From Pseudomonas sp. CBZ-4 (GTDB taxonomy: Bacteria > Pseudomonadota > Gammaproteobacteria > Pseudomonadales > Pseudomonadaceae): 63,827 nucleotides of DNA. The position numbers were made by a program, and so were the translations under genes. This document shows, in pieces, positions 43,901 through 52,088 of this stretch. Each line of letters starts with the position of its first letter. Position 1 is the stretch's first letter. The notes beneath the pieces are model-generated. The model saw nothing but the letters and a program-made list of their open reading frames with translations. It had not been told where the DNA came from and ran no database searches. The stretch spans positions 1 through 63,827 of the forward strand of contig NZ_ANNV01000139.1 in NCBI RefSeq assembly GCF_000346755.1, read 5' to 3'.

Positions 43901-46754
43901 GAACATCAGCCAGCCGGCTTCGCCGCTGGTGATGACCAAAGAAGGCGCCAGGCAGGCCCTGAACACGTCCGCGCCGGGGGATTTCACCCTGCAGCTGAAG
44001 GACGCCAACGGCAACCTGCTCAACCAGATCGACTACAGCGTGGCCGGGCGTGGCAACACCTCGCGCTCACTGGAGCGCAACGCCGAGCTGCAACTGCGCC
44101 TGGATAAACGCAGCTACGCCAGCGGTGACGAGATTGCCATCAGCATCCGGGCGCCCTACACCGGCGCCGGCTTGATCACCATCGAGCGCGACAAGGTCTA
44201 CACCCAGCAGTGGTTCAAGGCCGACAGCACCAACAGCGTGCAACATATCCGCGTGCCTGCGGGGCTTGAAGGCAATGCCTACGTCAACGTGCAGTTTGTG
44301 CGGGACATGGGCTCGGCCGAGGTGTACATGAGCCCGCTGTCCTACGGCGTGGTGCCGTTCAGTATCAACCTGGATGCGCGGCGCATGGCGCTGAAGGTCG
44401 AAGGTCCGGCGAAGATCGAGCCGGGGCAAATGCTCGACATCAAGGTCAACGCCGACCGCCCGGGCCGTGCGGTGGTGTACGCGGTGGACGAAGGCATCCT
44501 GCAAGTGGCGCGCTACCAGACGCCGGACCCGCTGGGCTTCTTCTTCCAGAAGCGGGCGCTGGAGGTCGGCACCAGTCAGATCCTTGACCTGATCCTGCCG
44601 GAATTCAGCCGCCTGCTCAGTGGGGCAGCGCCCGGTGGCGATACCGAAGGCGCCCTGGCCAATCACCTGAACCCGTTCAAGCGTAAACATCAGCCACCCG
44701 TGGCGTGGTGGTCCGGTTTGGTGGACTTGCCGGCCGGTGAAAGCGTGCTGCATTACCAGGTGCCGGACAGCTTCAACGGCAAGCTGCACCTGTTTGCAGT
44801 GGCGGTGGACAGCGACAGCGTGGGCGTTAGCGAAGCCACCACCGACGTGCGCGGGCCGATTGTGATCACGCCAAACGTGCCGGCCTTTGTCGCGCCGGGA
44901 GATGTGTTCAACGTCAGCGCCGGGGTGTTCAGCAACCTCGATGCGGCGGCCGATGTGAGGTTTGAAGTGCAGACCAGCGACGACCTCAAGGTGCAGGGCG
45001 ACAAGGGCAGCACCCTGGCCCTGCAACCGCGCAAGGAAGGCACCGCCGAGTTCAAGATCAAGGTGGGCGACACCCTCGGTTCGGCGGACCTGCGCTTTGT
45101 CGCGGTGTTGCCGGATGGCAAGCGCATCCAGGTGGCCGAGACCACGTCGATTCGCCCGCTGAGCGAGCACCGTGTGGCCTTGAGCCTGGGCCGCTTCGAC
45201 AGCGCCAGCAAAGAGTTGAAACCGACCCGCGAGCTGTTCAGCCAACTGCGCGACGTGCAACTGGGCGTTGCGGCCTCGCCGCTGGTGTGGGCCAACGGCC
45301 TCAAGCATTACCTGGACGACTACGGCTACGCCTGCACCGAGCAATTGGTGTCCAAGGCCATGCCCGCGTTGATCTGGGGTGGCAACGCGCCAGAAGCCGA
45401 GCAAGCCTTCAACAGTGCGGTGCGCATGCTGCGTCAGCGCCAGAACCCGGCCGGCGGCTTTGGTCTGTGGGCGGCCAACCCGGACGTGGCGCCGTACGCC
45501 AGCCTGTACGCCACCGACTTCCTGATCGAGGCCAAGGAGCGCGGGCTGCCGGTGCCGGAAGACCTGCTGGTGCGTTCGAACGCGTATCTGACAGACCTGG
45601 CCAACGGTCCTAGCGAAGGCCTGTCGGAATTGCGCAATCGCGCCTACGCCAGTTACCTGCTGAGCCGTCAGGGGATTCTGGTGAGCGGCGCCTTGAGCGA
45701 TATCCGCGAGCGCTACGAAAGCTACTTCAAGGACAGCTGGCAGAATGACCTGGGCGCCGCTTACCTTGCCGCCAGCTACAAGTTGCTCAAGCAGGATCGC
45801 CAAGCCGATGCCTTGTTCCGCAAGGTTCCATGGCGTTCCCTTGTGGATAAGTGGAGCAGCGACGGCCTGTATTACGACCCGCTGGTGCACGATGCCGAAC
45901 ACCTGCACCTGCTGGCGCGCCACTTCCCCGAGTTGCTCGATGATGTGCCCGTGGCGCTGCTGGATAAGCTCGGCAAGCGTCTCAACGAGCAGCGCTACAA
46001 CTCGCTGTCGGCGGCGCTGTTGCTGCGCGCGCTGGACAACTATGGCCAGCGTGCGCAAAGCGACATGACCCTCAAGGCCACCGCCTGGTTGGGCGACAAA
46101 CAACAGCAATTGCTGGAGATGGCCGGCCAGCCGCCGCGTGCTGCGGTGCCGGGAACCACGCAAAAACTGGTCATGGAAAAATCCGACGGCCCAGCCGCCT
46201 TTTACATGCTCAGCGAGGCCGGTTTCGACAAGGGCGCCAAGCTCAAGCCAATCACCAATGGCCTGGAAATCATCCACGAGTACCTCGACCTCAAGGGCGA
46301 GCCGGTGAGCAAAGTCGCGGTGGGCGATGAGTTCCTGGTGCGCTTGCGCCTGCGGGCCACCGACCGTGACCAGGTGCAGCAAGTGGCCGTGGTCGATCTG
46401 CTGCCGGGTGGCGTCGAGCCTGTGTATAACTTGCCGCCGGAGCCGGAAGCCGCCAGTTCAGAGGACGGTGAAGAGTCCGAATACGTCGAAGAAGACAGCC
46501 AGGAGGAACCGACCTGGCAAGCGCCTATCGGTGAAACCGAGCTGAGCAACTGGCAGCCGGAGTACGTGGACGTACGGGATGATCGAGTGGTGTTGTACGG
46601 CACCGCACTGCGTGATGTCGGCACGTTCGTGTACCGCGTGCGCGCCACCAACGCCGGCACGTTCAACACGCCACCGGCCTACGCCGAAGGCATGTACGAA
46701 ACCACCCTGCAAGGGCGCGGCAAAGTAGGCGAGCTTGAAATTACCAAGCCTTAA
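40956..46754 (+). CDS. alpha-2-macroglobulin family protein (YfhM-like)
   Basis: Very large periplasmic protease trap of 1932 aa. The thioester motif CTEQ (YGYACTEQL, Cys at about residue 1460) is intact, so it can form the internal thioester that catches attacking proteases. Macroglobulin domains (MG) fill the first half, with an LYRPGE segment near 690 and a C-terminal acidic stretch (SSEDGEESEYVEEDSQEE). Instead of a lipobox the N-terminus has a basic segment and one transmembrane helix (about 53-74), suggesting inner-membrane anchoring. The start at 40956 has AGGGA 8 bases upstream. It overlaps pbpC, as in E. coli yfhM-pbpC. Confidence 0.92.
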   Translation: MFDSFKTICRRLFGALATVVGALFGQWRPPFWLRAIGDGLLALGHKARAYPRQAGAGVLGLVLLAAAGFYGWQWYSHLPKPHTVSYSLHKPNLTDYTQQTPVVDNLQVRFAESVAPLAAIGKPVSAGITLKPSVAGTWRWSDDRTLLFVPEKDWPIDAGYTLDLAKKNLLADGVLLDQYSAQFSTQPFRATLAQNELYQDPSNPTLKQLVATFHFSHPVDEDSLRKRVSVTLGKGLAYRDAQLPNRPEITFDEKKLNAYVRSAALATPLESTPVSAKLDEGLKARDGGNASTAPLVAEVTVPGRYRLTFTGADVSFVDNQRGEPEPVLMFSSSSAVADDTIAGKVQAWLLPEKAEDDTRPYNSNDIDDALLARSSKVNLTHVPSVEPLNTLHAFKFKAPAGRAIYVRVPANLEAIGGYLAKNPTTSLISMPAYPRTLQFLSDGALLSLNGEKRLGFMARGVPGAHVEIARLLPNQLQHLVDQSSGSFARPNFGNEYFDRMVERQSLDIPLSSNDPAKTVYDNVDLGHYLTANGGRRGIFVLKLSPQDEPVERTFEYDRSSTSDLRFIVVTDLGIIAKRSSDGSHDVYVQSIGNGSPVSDAQVDIIGRNGLPVSSGRTDAEGHAHFAKLDELRREKTPLMYVVTRGNDQSFLPIARQSQQLDLSRFDVGGLEEDGAIDRLSAYLFTDRGLYRPGETAHLGMIVRSGNWQGALQGLPVELQITDPRGLEVIRQPLKLSASGFETFDFPSSEVAPAGEYTATLQLIGQKQTRTDLGSVSFKVRDFEPDRMKVSLSLHDTPVQGWIPPDQVVAKVTAMHLFGAPAAGRRVTAKMSLSPTLAAFERYPDYRFRLNDGLEDATTEDLAETSVDDNGQAVLDLNLQRFANSTYRLQVMTQVFEAEGGRNVAAQSALLVSSAPYLVGVKSQDSLSYVAKDAPRQVQWLAVAPDLSTVAVDGLTSEVVEHRYVSVLVKQSNGTYKYESRIKNISQPASPLVMTKEGARQALNTSAPGDFTLQLKDANGNLLNQIDYSVAGRGNTSRSLERNAELQLRLDKRSYASGDEIAISIRAPYTGAGLITIERDKVYTQQWFKADSTNSVQHIRVPAGLEGNAYVNVQFVRDMGSAEVYMSPLSYGVVPFSINLDARRMALKVEGPAKIEPGQMLDIKVNADRPGRAVVYAVDEGILQVARYQTPDPLGFFFQKRALEVGTSQILDLILPEFSRLLSGAAPGGDTEGALANHLNPFKRKHQPPVAWWSGLVDLPAGESVLHYQVPDSFNGKLHLFAVAVDSDSVGVSEATTDVRGPIVITPNVPAFVAPGDVFNVSAGVFSNLDAAADVRFEVQTSDDLKVQGDKGSTLALQPRKEGTAEFKIKVGDTLGSADLRFVAVLPDGKRIQVAETTSIRPLSEHRVALSLGRFDSASKELKPTRELFSQLRDVQLGVAASPLVWANGLKHYLDDYGYACTEQLVSKAMPALIWGGNAPEAEQAFNSAVRMLRQRQNPAGGFGLWAANPDVAPYASLYATDFLIEAKERGLPVPEDLLVRSNAYLTDLANGPSEGLSELRNRAYASYLLSRQGILVSGALSDIRERYESYFKDSWQNDLGAAYLAASYKLLKQDRQADALFRKVPWRSLVDKWSSDGLYYDPLVHDAEHLHLLARHFPELLDDVPVALLDKLGKRLNEQRYNSLSAALLLRALDNYGQRAQSDMTLKATAWLGDKQQQLLEMAGQPPRAAVPGTTQKLVMEKSDGPAAFYMLSEAGFDKGAKLKPITNGLEIIHEYLDLKGEPVSKVAVGDEFLVRLRLRATDRDQVQQVAVVDLLPGGVEPVYNLPPEPEAASSEDGEESEYVEEDSQEEPTWQAPIGETELSNWQPEYVDVRDDRVVLYGTALRDVGTFVYRVRATNAGTFNTPPAYAEGMYETTLQGRGKVGELEITKP

Positions 46755-49035
46755 GCGCCTGACACTGCCGCTGTGCGCAGCGGCGGTGGTCCTGGTGGGG
46801 CTGCGGCTGTGGCCCCATGCCCCGCTGGAACACGCGGTGACCTCATCGCGAGTGGTGCTGGCCGATGACGGCGCGCTGCTGCGCATGACGTTGGCGGATG
46901 ACGGGCAATACCGGCTTTGGCTACCGCTGGAGCGGATTTCCCCTTCGTTGGTCGAAGCCTTGCTGCTCAAGGAAGACCGCAATTTCTACTGGCACCCGGG
47001 GATCAATCCCCCGGCATTGCTGCGCGCGGCCATGGCCACCTACAGCGGCGGCCAGCGCCAGGGCGGCTCGACCTTGAGCATGCAACTGGCGCGGCGCCTG
47101 TGGGACCTGAACACCCGCCAAGTGCCGGGCAAGGTGCAGCAGATGGCCTTGGCGCTGTGGCTGGAAGCGCGCTACAGCAAGCACGACATCCTTGAGGCCT
47201 ACCTGAACCTGGCGCCCATGGGCGGCAATATCGAAGGCGCCGAGGCCGCCAGCCGTATCTACTTTGGCAAGTCGGCGGCGCAGTTGTCGTTATCCGAAGC
47301 CCTGGCGCTGGCGGTGATTCCACAGCAGCCGGGGCGGCGTGCGCGCTTCGGGCCGTCGTTGCAAAACGCGCGGCTGCGCTTGATGGCCGACTGGCGCGAG
47401 ACTTATCCACAAGACCCGCGTAACGACAGTTTGCTGGAGTTGCCCCTGGAGGCGCGCAGCCGCCAGCAGATCCCGTTCCTGGCGCCGCATTTGAGCGAAC
47501 AGTTGCTGGCGTCCCAGCCCGGCAACGAGCTGAACAGCACCCTCAACCTGCCCTTGCAGCAATTACTCGAACGCCTGATCACCGGCTTTATCGCCGAACG
47601 GCGCAGCACCGGGGTGGAGAACGCCACGGCAATCCTGATCGACAGCCGCGACCAGCGCGTCAAGGCGCTGGTGGGTTCGGCCGATTACTTATCCACAGGC
47701 ATTCACGGCCAGGTCAATGGCGTGCTGTCGCGACGCTCGCCGGGTTCGACACTCAAGCCTTTCCTGTATGGGCTGGCGTTGGACCAGGGGGTGATCCACC
47801 CCATGAGCATCCTCAAGGATCTGCCCAGTAACTTCGGCTACTTCCAGCCGGAAAACTTCGACGGCAGTTTTGTCGGCCCGCTGACGGCGCGGGATGCCTT
47901 GATCCGTAGTCGCAATATTCCGGCGGTGTGGCTGGCCAGCCAGGTGAAGTCGCCGTCCTTGTATGGATTGCTGCAACGCGCCGGTATCAAGGGCCTGCGC
48001 GATGAAAGCCATTACGGCCTGGCCCTGGCTCTCGGCGGTGGCGAGATGACGCCGGAAGAGCTGGCGCGGCTGTATGTGATGCTGGCCGGTGATGGGCACC
48101 TGCGATCACTGCGCTATTTGCAGGAGCAGCCGCCATCCACCGGTGCACAACTGCTCACACCGCAAGCCGCCTTTATGGTGCGCGACATGCTGCGCCGCAA
48201 CCCGCGCCCGGACGGCTTGCCCGGTCGCCATTGGCGTACGGCGTGGAAGACCGGCACCTCGTGGGGTTTCCACGATGCCTGGAGCGCCGGGCTAGTGGGC
48301 CCTTACGTGCTGGTGGTGTGGGTGGGCAACTTCGATGGCCGGCCGAACCCGGCGTTTATCGGCGCCAAGACCGCCGCGCCGCTGTTCTTCCGCATCGCCG
48401 ACGCCCTGCCCCTGGCCTTGCCCAACGTGATGATCAAACCTGACAAGGCGCCGCCCGGGCTGGTGCGCATCGAGGTCTGTGCGGCGTCCGGCGAATTGCC
48501 CAACCGCTGGTGCCCGCAAACCCGCAAGACCTGGTACATCCCCGGCGTCTCACCGATTCGCGTGTCCAACCTGCACCGCCCGGTGCTGATCGACACGCGC
48601 ACCGGCAAAGCCGCCTGCCCGCCGTTCGAGGCGCAGTACACCCGTGAAGAAGTCTTCGAGTTCTGGCCCAGCGACGTGCAGCGCCTGTACCGCGCCGCCG
48701 GCCTGCCCCGGCGCACGCCGCCCAGCGTGATGAAAAACTGCCAGCCCAACCGGATCGGCGACCAGAGCGAAGCGCCACAGATCCGCTCGCCGTTGACCCA
48801 GGTGAGCTACCAATTGCGTCTGTCCCAGCCTCAGGAAAGCATCCCGCTAAGTGCCAACGCGGCCAGCGATGCGGCGACGCTGTACTGGTTTGCCGACCAA
48901 ACGCTGATCGGCCAGGGGCCGCCGCAAGCCACGCTGAACTGGCGGCCGGGCAAGTCGGGGGAGTATCGGTTGCGGGTCAGTGATGACCAGGGGCGCAGCA
49001 CGAGTCGCGGGCTGCGGGTGGAGTTTGTGCCGTGA
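46735..49035 (+). CDS. pbpC: penicillin-binding protein 1C
   Basis: Bifunctional peptidoglycan synthase of 766 aa. It has an N-terminal membrane anchor (about 9-24), then a glycosyltransferase domain with EDRNFYWHPGINPPALLRA and GGSTLSMQLARRL. A transpeptidase follows with STLK (in SPGSTLKPFLYG), SRN and KTGTSWGFHDAW, and a C-terminal BiPBP_C domain. The apparent start is a TTG at 46735, overlapping the macroglobulin gene by 20 bases; no nearer ATG keeps the membrane segment. The pairing suggests wall repair after protease or outer-membrane damage. Confidence 0.9.
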   Translation: MKLPSLKRLTLPLCAAAVVLVGLRLWPHAPLEHAVTSSRVVLADDGALLRMTLADDGQYRLWLPLERISPSLVEALLLKEDRNFYWHPGINPPALLRAAMATYSGGQRQGGSTLSMQLARRLWDLNTRQVPGKVQQMALALWLEARYSKHDILEAYLNLAPMGGNIEGAEAASRIYFGKSAAQLSLSEALALAVIPQQPGRRARFGPSLQNARLRLMADWRETYPQDPRNDSLLELPLEARSRQQIPFLAPHLSEQLLASQPGNELNSTLNLPLQQLLERLITGFIAERRSTGVENATAILIDSRDQRVKALVGSADYLSTGIHGQVNGVLSRRSPGSTLKPFLYGLALDQGVIHPMSILKDLPSNFGYFQPENFDGSFVGPLTARDALIRSRNIPAVWLASQVKSPSLYGLLQRAGIKGLRDESHYGLALALGGGEMTPEELARLYVMLAGDGHLRSLRYLQEQPPSTGAQLLTPQAAFMVRDMLRRNPRPDGLPGRHWRTAWKTGTSWGFHDAWSAGLVGPYVLVVWVGNFDGRPNPAFIGAKTAAPLFFRIADALPLALPNVMIKPDKAPPGLVRIEVCAASGELPNRWCPQTRKTWYIPGVSPIRVSNLHRPVLIDTRTGKAACPPFEAQYTREEVFEFWPSDVQRLYRAAGLPRRTPPSVMKNCQPNRIGDQSEAPQIRSPLTQVSYQLRLSQPQESIPLSANAASDAATLYWFADQTLIGQGPPQATLNWRPGKSGEYRLRVSDDQGRSTSRGLRVEFVP

Positions 49036-49043
49036 TCGGCCGG

Positions 49044-49409
49044 CTACGCGACAACTTCCACGTAGCTGGACTCTCCGCCTCCGGTCGCACCTGACAACCA
49101 ACCCCAGACAAAAGCCAGGGTGGTACGCCCGGCGTGATCAACGCCTACGGTGCCCCGAGACCAACCCGCCAGCAACTGCCCCTCCATGGTCAGGCATTGA
49201 AAGAGCAGCTCGATGGTGTCCGGGCCGGTTACACGCCCGACCTGCAGGCCGGTGCGAATCCGCCCACCCTGGTAGGTGCTCGAGATAGCGTCGTCTTCGA
49301 CCAGGTAGTGAAATACCGTGCCGCTGCCGGAGAGTCCCTGGCTGTTGTTCGCTACCGCAAATCGGCGATCGTGCAAACGCTCGCGGATCGGGGAAAAGGC
49401 AGTCTGCAT
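49044..49409 (-). CDS. small beta-rich protein of the so-called 'n-acetylglutamate synthase' family
   Basis: Protein of 121 aa. The pattern GSGTVFHYLVEDDAISSTYQ, GGRIRTGLQVGRV and C-terminal GWLSGATGGGESSYVEVV matches a small, calycin-like family widely mislabelled n-acetylglutamate synthase; nothing here supports that activity. Function unknown. It is convergent with pbpC (8-base gap) and on the same strand as the polysaccharide cluster, 53 bases downstream of its glycosyltransferase. Confidence 0.65.
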   Translation of the reverse strand: MQTAFSPIRERLHDRRFAVANNSQGLSGSGTVFHYLVEDDAISSTYQGGRIRTGLQVGRVTGPDTIELLFQCLTMEGQLLAGWSRGTVGVDHAGRTTLAFVWGWLSGATGGGESSYVEVVA

Positions 49410-49462
49410 GGATATCGCTTCCTTTCGTCGTGGGGATCCGTTTCGGCGTCAGTCGTGAACCA

Positions 49463-50578
49463 TCACTGGCGCTGTGCAACCGCCTGCGTATAGAGCTCGG
49501 CGTAGGCCTGGCCCAACCCTTCCGCGGTGAAAACGTCCAGATAGCGTGCGCGCGCAGCCTCACCGTAGCGCTGTGCCAGCGCGGGATCGTCCCACAGCGT
49601 CTGCATCGCCGAACGCAGGGCGCCGGCATCCATTGGCGGCACGACAATACCGGTCGAACCGTGCTGGTTGATGAAGCTGGTGCCTGTACCGATTTCGCAG
49701 CAGATCAGCGGCTTGCCGAACATCGCGCCTTCCAGCAGGCCAATGCCGAATGCCTCGGAGCGCAGGTGCGACGGAAAGACCACCGAATAGCAGGCCTGCA
49801 TCAGGTTGACCTTTTGCTGCTCGTCGACACTGCCAAGGAAGTGCACGTTGGTCAGGTTGGCGCGGGCCGCGATGCGCATCAGTTCCTGCTCCAGCGGGCC
49901 GGCACCGACGATCAGCAACGGCCAAGGCGATGCTTTCATGGCGTCCAGCAGGAAGTGCAGGCCCTTGTAGTAGCGCTGCACGCCGACAAACAGGAAAAAG
50001 CGCTCGCCGTAACGTCGCCGCAAGTCCAATACCGCCTGCGCGTCTGGCTCTGGATACAGTGACTGGGCCAGGCCGATGGGAATCGACTGTGCCTTGTCCT
50101 GATAACGCTGCAGTACGGACGAGCTTTGCAGGTAGTTCGGACTGGTCGCTGCAATCGCATCGACCCGCCCGAGGAAAGCATGCATCAGCGGGCGGTACAC
50201 CTGAAACAACACCTTCTGGCGCACGATATCGGAGTGGTAGGTCACCACACTGGGTTTACCCAGCCCCTTGGCCAAGTGGACCAGGTCCATGAACGGCCAC
50301 GGGTAGTGGTAATGGATCACGTCCGCCTGCTCCGCCAGACGGGCAAAATCCGCAAACGCCGACCAGGAGAACCCGGTCCTGGCGAGATTGAGGTTTTGCC
50401 TCGACTGGAACATGCGATAGCTGGAAGTTTCCTGGGGCGGCAGCGGATCGTCTGCCAGGGAGAGCACAGTATTCTGATAGCCCTGGGCCGATGTCGCGTG
50501 CGTCAGGTGCCGGATGAACATCTCCACGCCCCCGAACTGGTCCGGGCCGAAGGTCTTGTAGAAGTGCAAAACTCTCAC
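49463..50578 (-). CDS. family 4 glycosyltransferase
   Basis: GT-B fold glycosyltransferase of 371 aa. The N-terminus MRVLHFYKTFGPDQFGGVEM holds the glycine-rich loop, and the C-terminal nucleotide-sugar site has FVGVQRYYKGLHFLLDAM and the EX7E motif in SEAFGIGLLEGAMFGKP. It resembles mannosyl- or rhamnosyltransferases of O-antigen clusters. It is the last sugar-transfer gene of the leftward polysaccharide cluster and adds a sugar to the growing chain in the cytoplasm. Donor unknown. Confidence 0.9.
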   Translation of the reverse strand: MRVLHFYKTFGPDQFGGVEMFIRHLTHATSAQGYQNTVLSLADDPLPPQETSSYRMFQSRQNLNLARTGFSWSAFADFARLAEQADVIHYHYPWPFMDLVHLAKGLGKPSVVTYHSDIVRQKVLFQVYRPLMHAFLGRVDAIAATSPNYLQSSSVLQRYQDKAQSIPIGLAQSLYPEPDAQAVLDLRRRYGERFFLFVGVQRYYKGLHFLLDAMKASPWPLLIVGAGPLEQELMRIAARANLTNVHFLGSVDEQQKVNLMQACYSVVFPSHLRSEAFGIGLLEGAMFGKPLICCEIGTGTSFINQHGSTGIVVPPMDAGALRSAMQTLWDDPALAQRYGEAARARYLDVFTAEGLGQAYAELYTQAVAQRQ

Positions 50579-50600
50579 GAAAAATGTGCTCCCCGCGACA

Positions 50601-51023
50601 TCAGCCTTGCGCCGACAGTTTGATCCACAGACCGTCGACTTTCTGGATCGGGCACTGCGCGTTGAAATCTTGTGTTTCGGTACGCACGGCCGTCATGGCG
50701 TTGGCGTTGCCCTGGACGTTCGTGAACGAGATCAGGCCGCAATCCTTGATGCGTACGACCAGCGGGCTGACGTCCGGGAACACGTTTGTCGCGACGCTGA
50801 AGCCTGGGTAACCGCTGATCACTTTGGTCACCTTGCCAATGTTGCGGGCGGCTTCCAGGCGGGTTTCGCCGTCTGGCATCTGAATGAAGCGCAGGTATTG
50901 GCCGTCCTGTTGCGGGATCTCGACCGGCACTGGTTTGGCAGCCGCCTGAGGCGCTGGGGCGGTGGGTTTGTCGCAGCCGACGAGGGTCAACAGTACAGCG
51001 CCAACGAAGAACATCTTGTTCAT
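50601..51023 (-). CDS. small lipoprotein of unknown function
   Basis: Protein of 140 aa with a lipobox LVGC (MNKMFFVGAVLLTLVGC), so a lipoprotein with mature N-terminal Cys17, then a Pro/Ala-rich tether and a compact domain containing two Cys (KDCGLIS, AQCPIQK). It lies between the glycosyltransferase and WavE-like genes on the same strand. I know no family. It may be an unrelated insertion or a cluster-specific envelope protein. Confidence 0.72.
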   Translation of the reverse strand: MNKMFFVGAVLLTLVGCDKPTAPAPQAAAKPVPVEIPQQDGQYLRFIQMPDGETRLEAARNIGKVTKVISGYPGFSVATNVFPDVSPLVVRIKDCGLISFTNVQGNANAMTAVRTETQDFNAQCPIQKVDGLWIKLSAQG

Positions 51024-51083
51024 GCGGCGATACTCCTAGGGATGATTGGAAAGTAGGGGGTGGGTGGTAATCAGGGTGTGCAT

Positions 51084-52088
51084 TCAGGTACGTCCCGCCT
51101 CGCAGAAGCGCCGGTACGCGGTGCGTGCAGCAATGGCCATACGCGGTGAAAACGAGAACAGCAGCAACGACGACACCGACACCAGCCAGCGCCGGCGAAA
51201 CCAGCAGAGTAGGTATTTGTTGAGCAGCAGGTGCAGGTAGCGCCCCGCCTTGTGCCGCTTCGTACGACGGGCGCGCAGGCTGTGCAGGTCAGCGCCAGTC
51301 AGGATCGTTTCCGGCGCATAAGGCTCTGTGAGGAACCGCTGCGGCGGCGTCACGCCAAGGCTCTGCCAGTCGTGGACCTCGAAATTGTCCAGCAGCAGGT
51401 CTTCCCACGCACAGAACAGGTCGAAGCGGGTGTGCGAAATATGATCAAGGTCCAACGCCTGGCCGCAGGTCTGCAGGAAGCGCAGCAGGATGGCCTGCTC
51501 GGGCAACAAGCGAAACGAGGTGTAGCCCTGGAACGTGCCGATCGGATTGATCCGTGGGCCGCCTGCCAAGTAGACAAATTCTGCGGGCAGCGGGCCGATA
51601 TTCCACAGCCGTCGAAGGTCGTCGGTGCGGCCGAACTGCAACGTATCGCTCAGGTGAAACAGGTAGCAGAGCTTGATCGGATTGCGCAGGAACAGATTCG
51701 AAACGCCAATCCTCGCTCCCAGCAGGCTGGCAGGTTGCTCATCGCCCATCAGCGCCAGCAGCGCGTTGCTGCACAGCACATGATCGGTGCGCAGTTTGAG
51801 CGAGTACTCGCGCGTGGCCAGGGCCAGGCCATTGGCGACGGTGCTGATGAGCTTGTTGACGTTGTTGATGTTGCCGCTGGCGTCTGCAAAATGCACGGCC
51901 GATGCATCGGCCACGCATTGCACGCCGTCGAATGACACTGCGGTGCAGTCGTCCGTGGTCGACAGAATGATCTGCGCCCCCGGCAGGTGCTGGCGCACCG
52001 ACTCGATTGCCCGCGCTGCGATATCCACCGGCCCGTCCTTCAAGCGGCCCTGGAGAATGACCGTCAGCCTGCTGGCGTCGATGCTCAT
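51084..52088 (-). CDS. WavE-like glycosyltransferase family protein
   Basis: Protein of 334 aa resembling the WavE lipopolysaccharide-synthesis family: an N-terminal LTVILQGRLKDG strand, ESVRQHLPGAQIILSTTDD, a conserved middle KLRTDHVL (DxD-like region) and FLTEPYAPE near the end, with a hydrophobic basic tail. The ATG at 52088 overlaps the stop of the GMC oxidoreductase gene (ATGA). It likely adds a sugar in polysaccharide or LPS core synthesis; activity of WavE proteins is little studied. Confidence 0.82.
   Translation of the reverse strand: MSIDASRLTVILQGRLKDGPVDIAARAIESVRQHLPGAQIILSTTDDCTAVSFDGVQCVADASAVHFADASGNINNVNKLISTVANGLALATREYSLKLRTDHVLCSNALLALMGDEQPASLLGARIGVSNLFLRNPIKLCYLFHLSDTLQFGRTDDLRRLWNIGPLPAEFVYLAGGPRINPIGTFQGYTSFRLLPEQAILLRFLQTCGQALDLDHISHTRFDLFCAWEDLLLDNFEVHDWQSLGVTPPQRFLTEPYAPETILTGADLHSLRARRTKRHKAGRYLHLLLNKYLLCWFRRRWLVSVSSLLLFSFSPRMAIAARTAYRRFCEAGRT

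Noticed and set aside
44067..46382. 771-codon minus-strand open frame within the alpha-2-macroglobulin gene
   Set aside because: Same reasons; composition rich in His, Gln, Gly and Val as expected of a reversed GC-rich frame.
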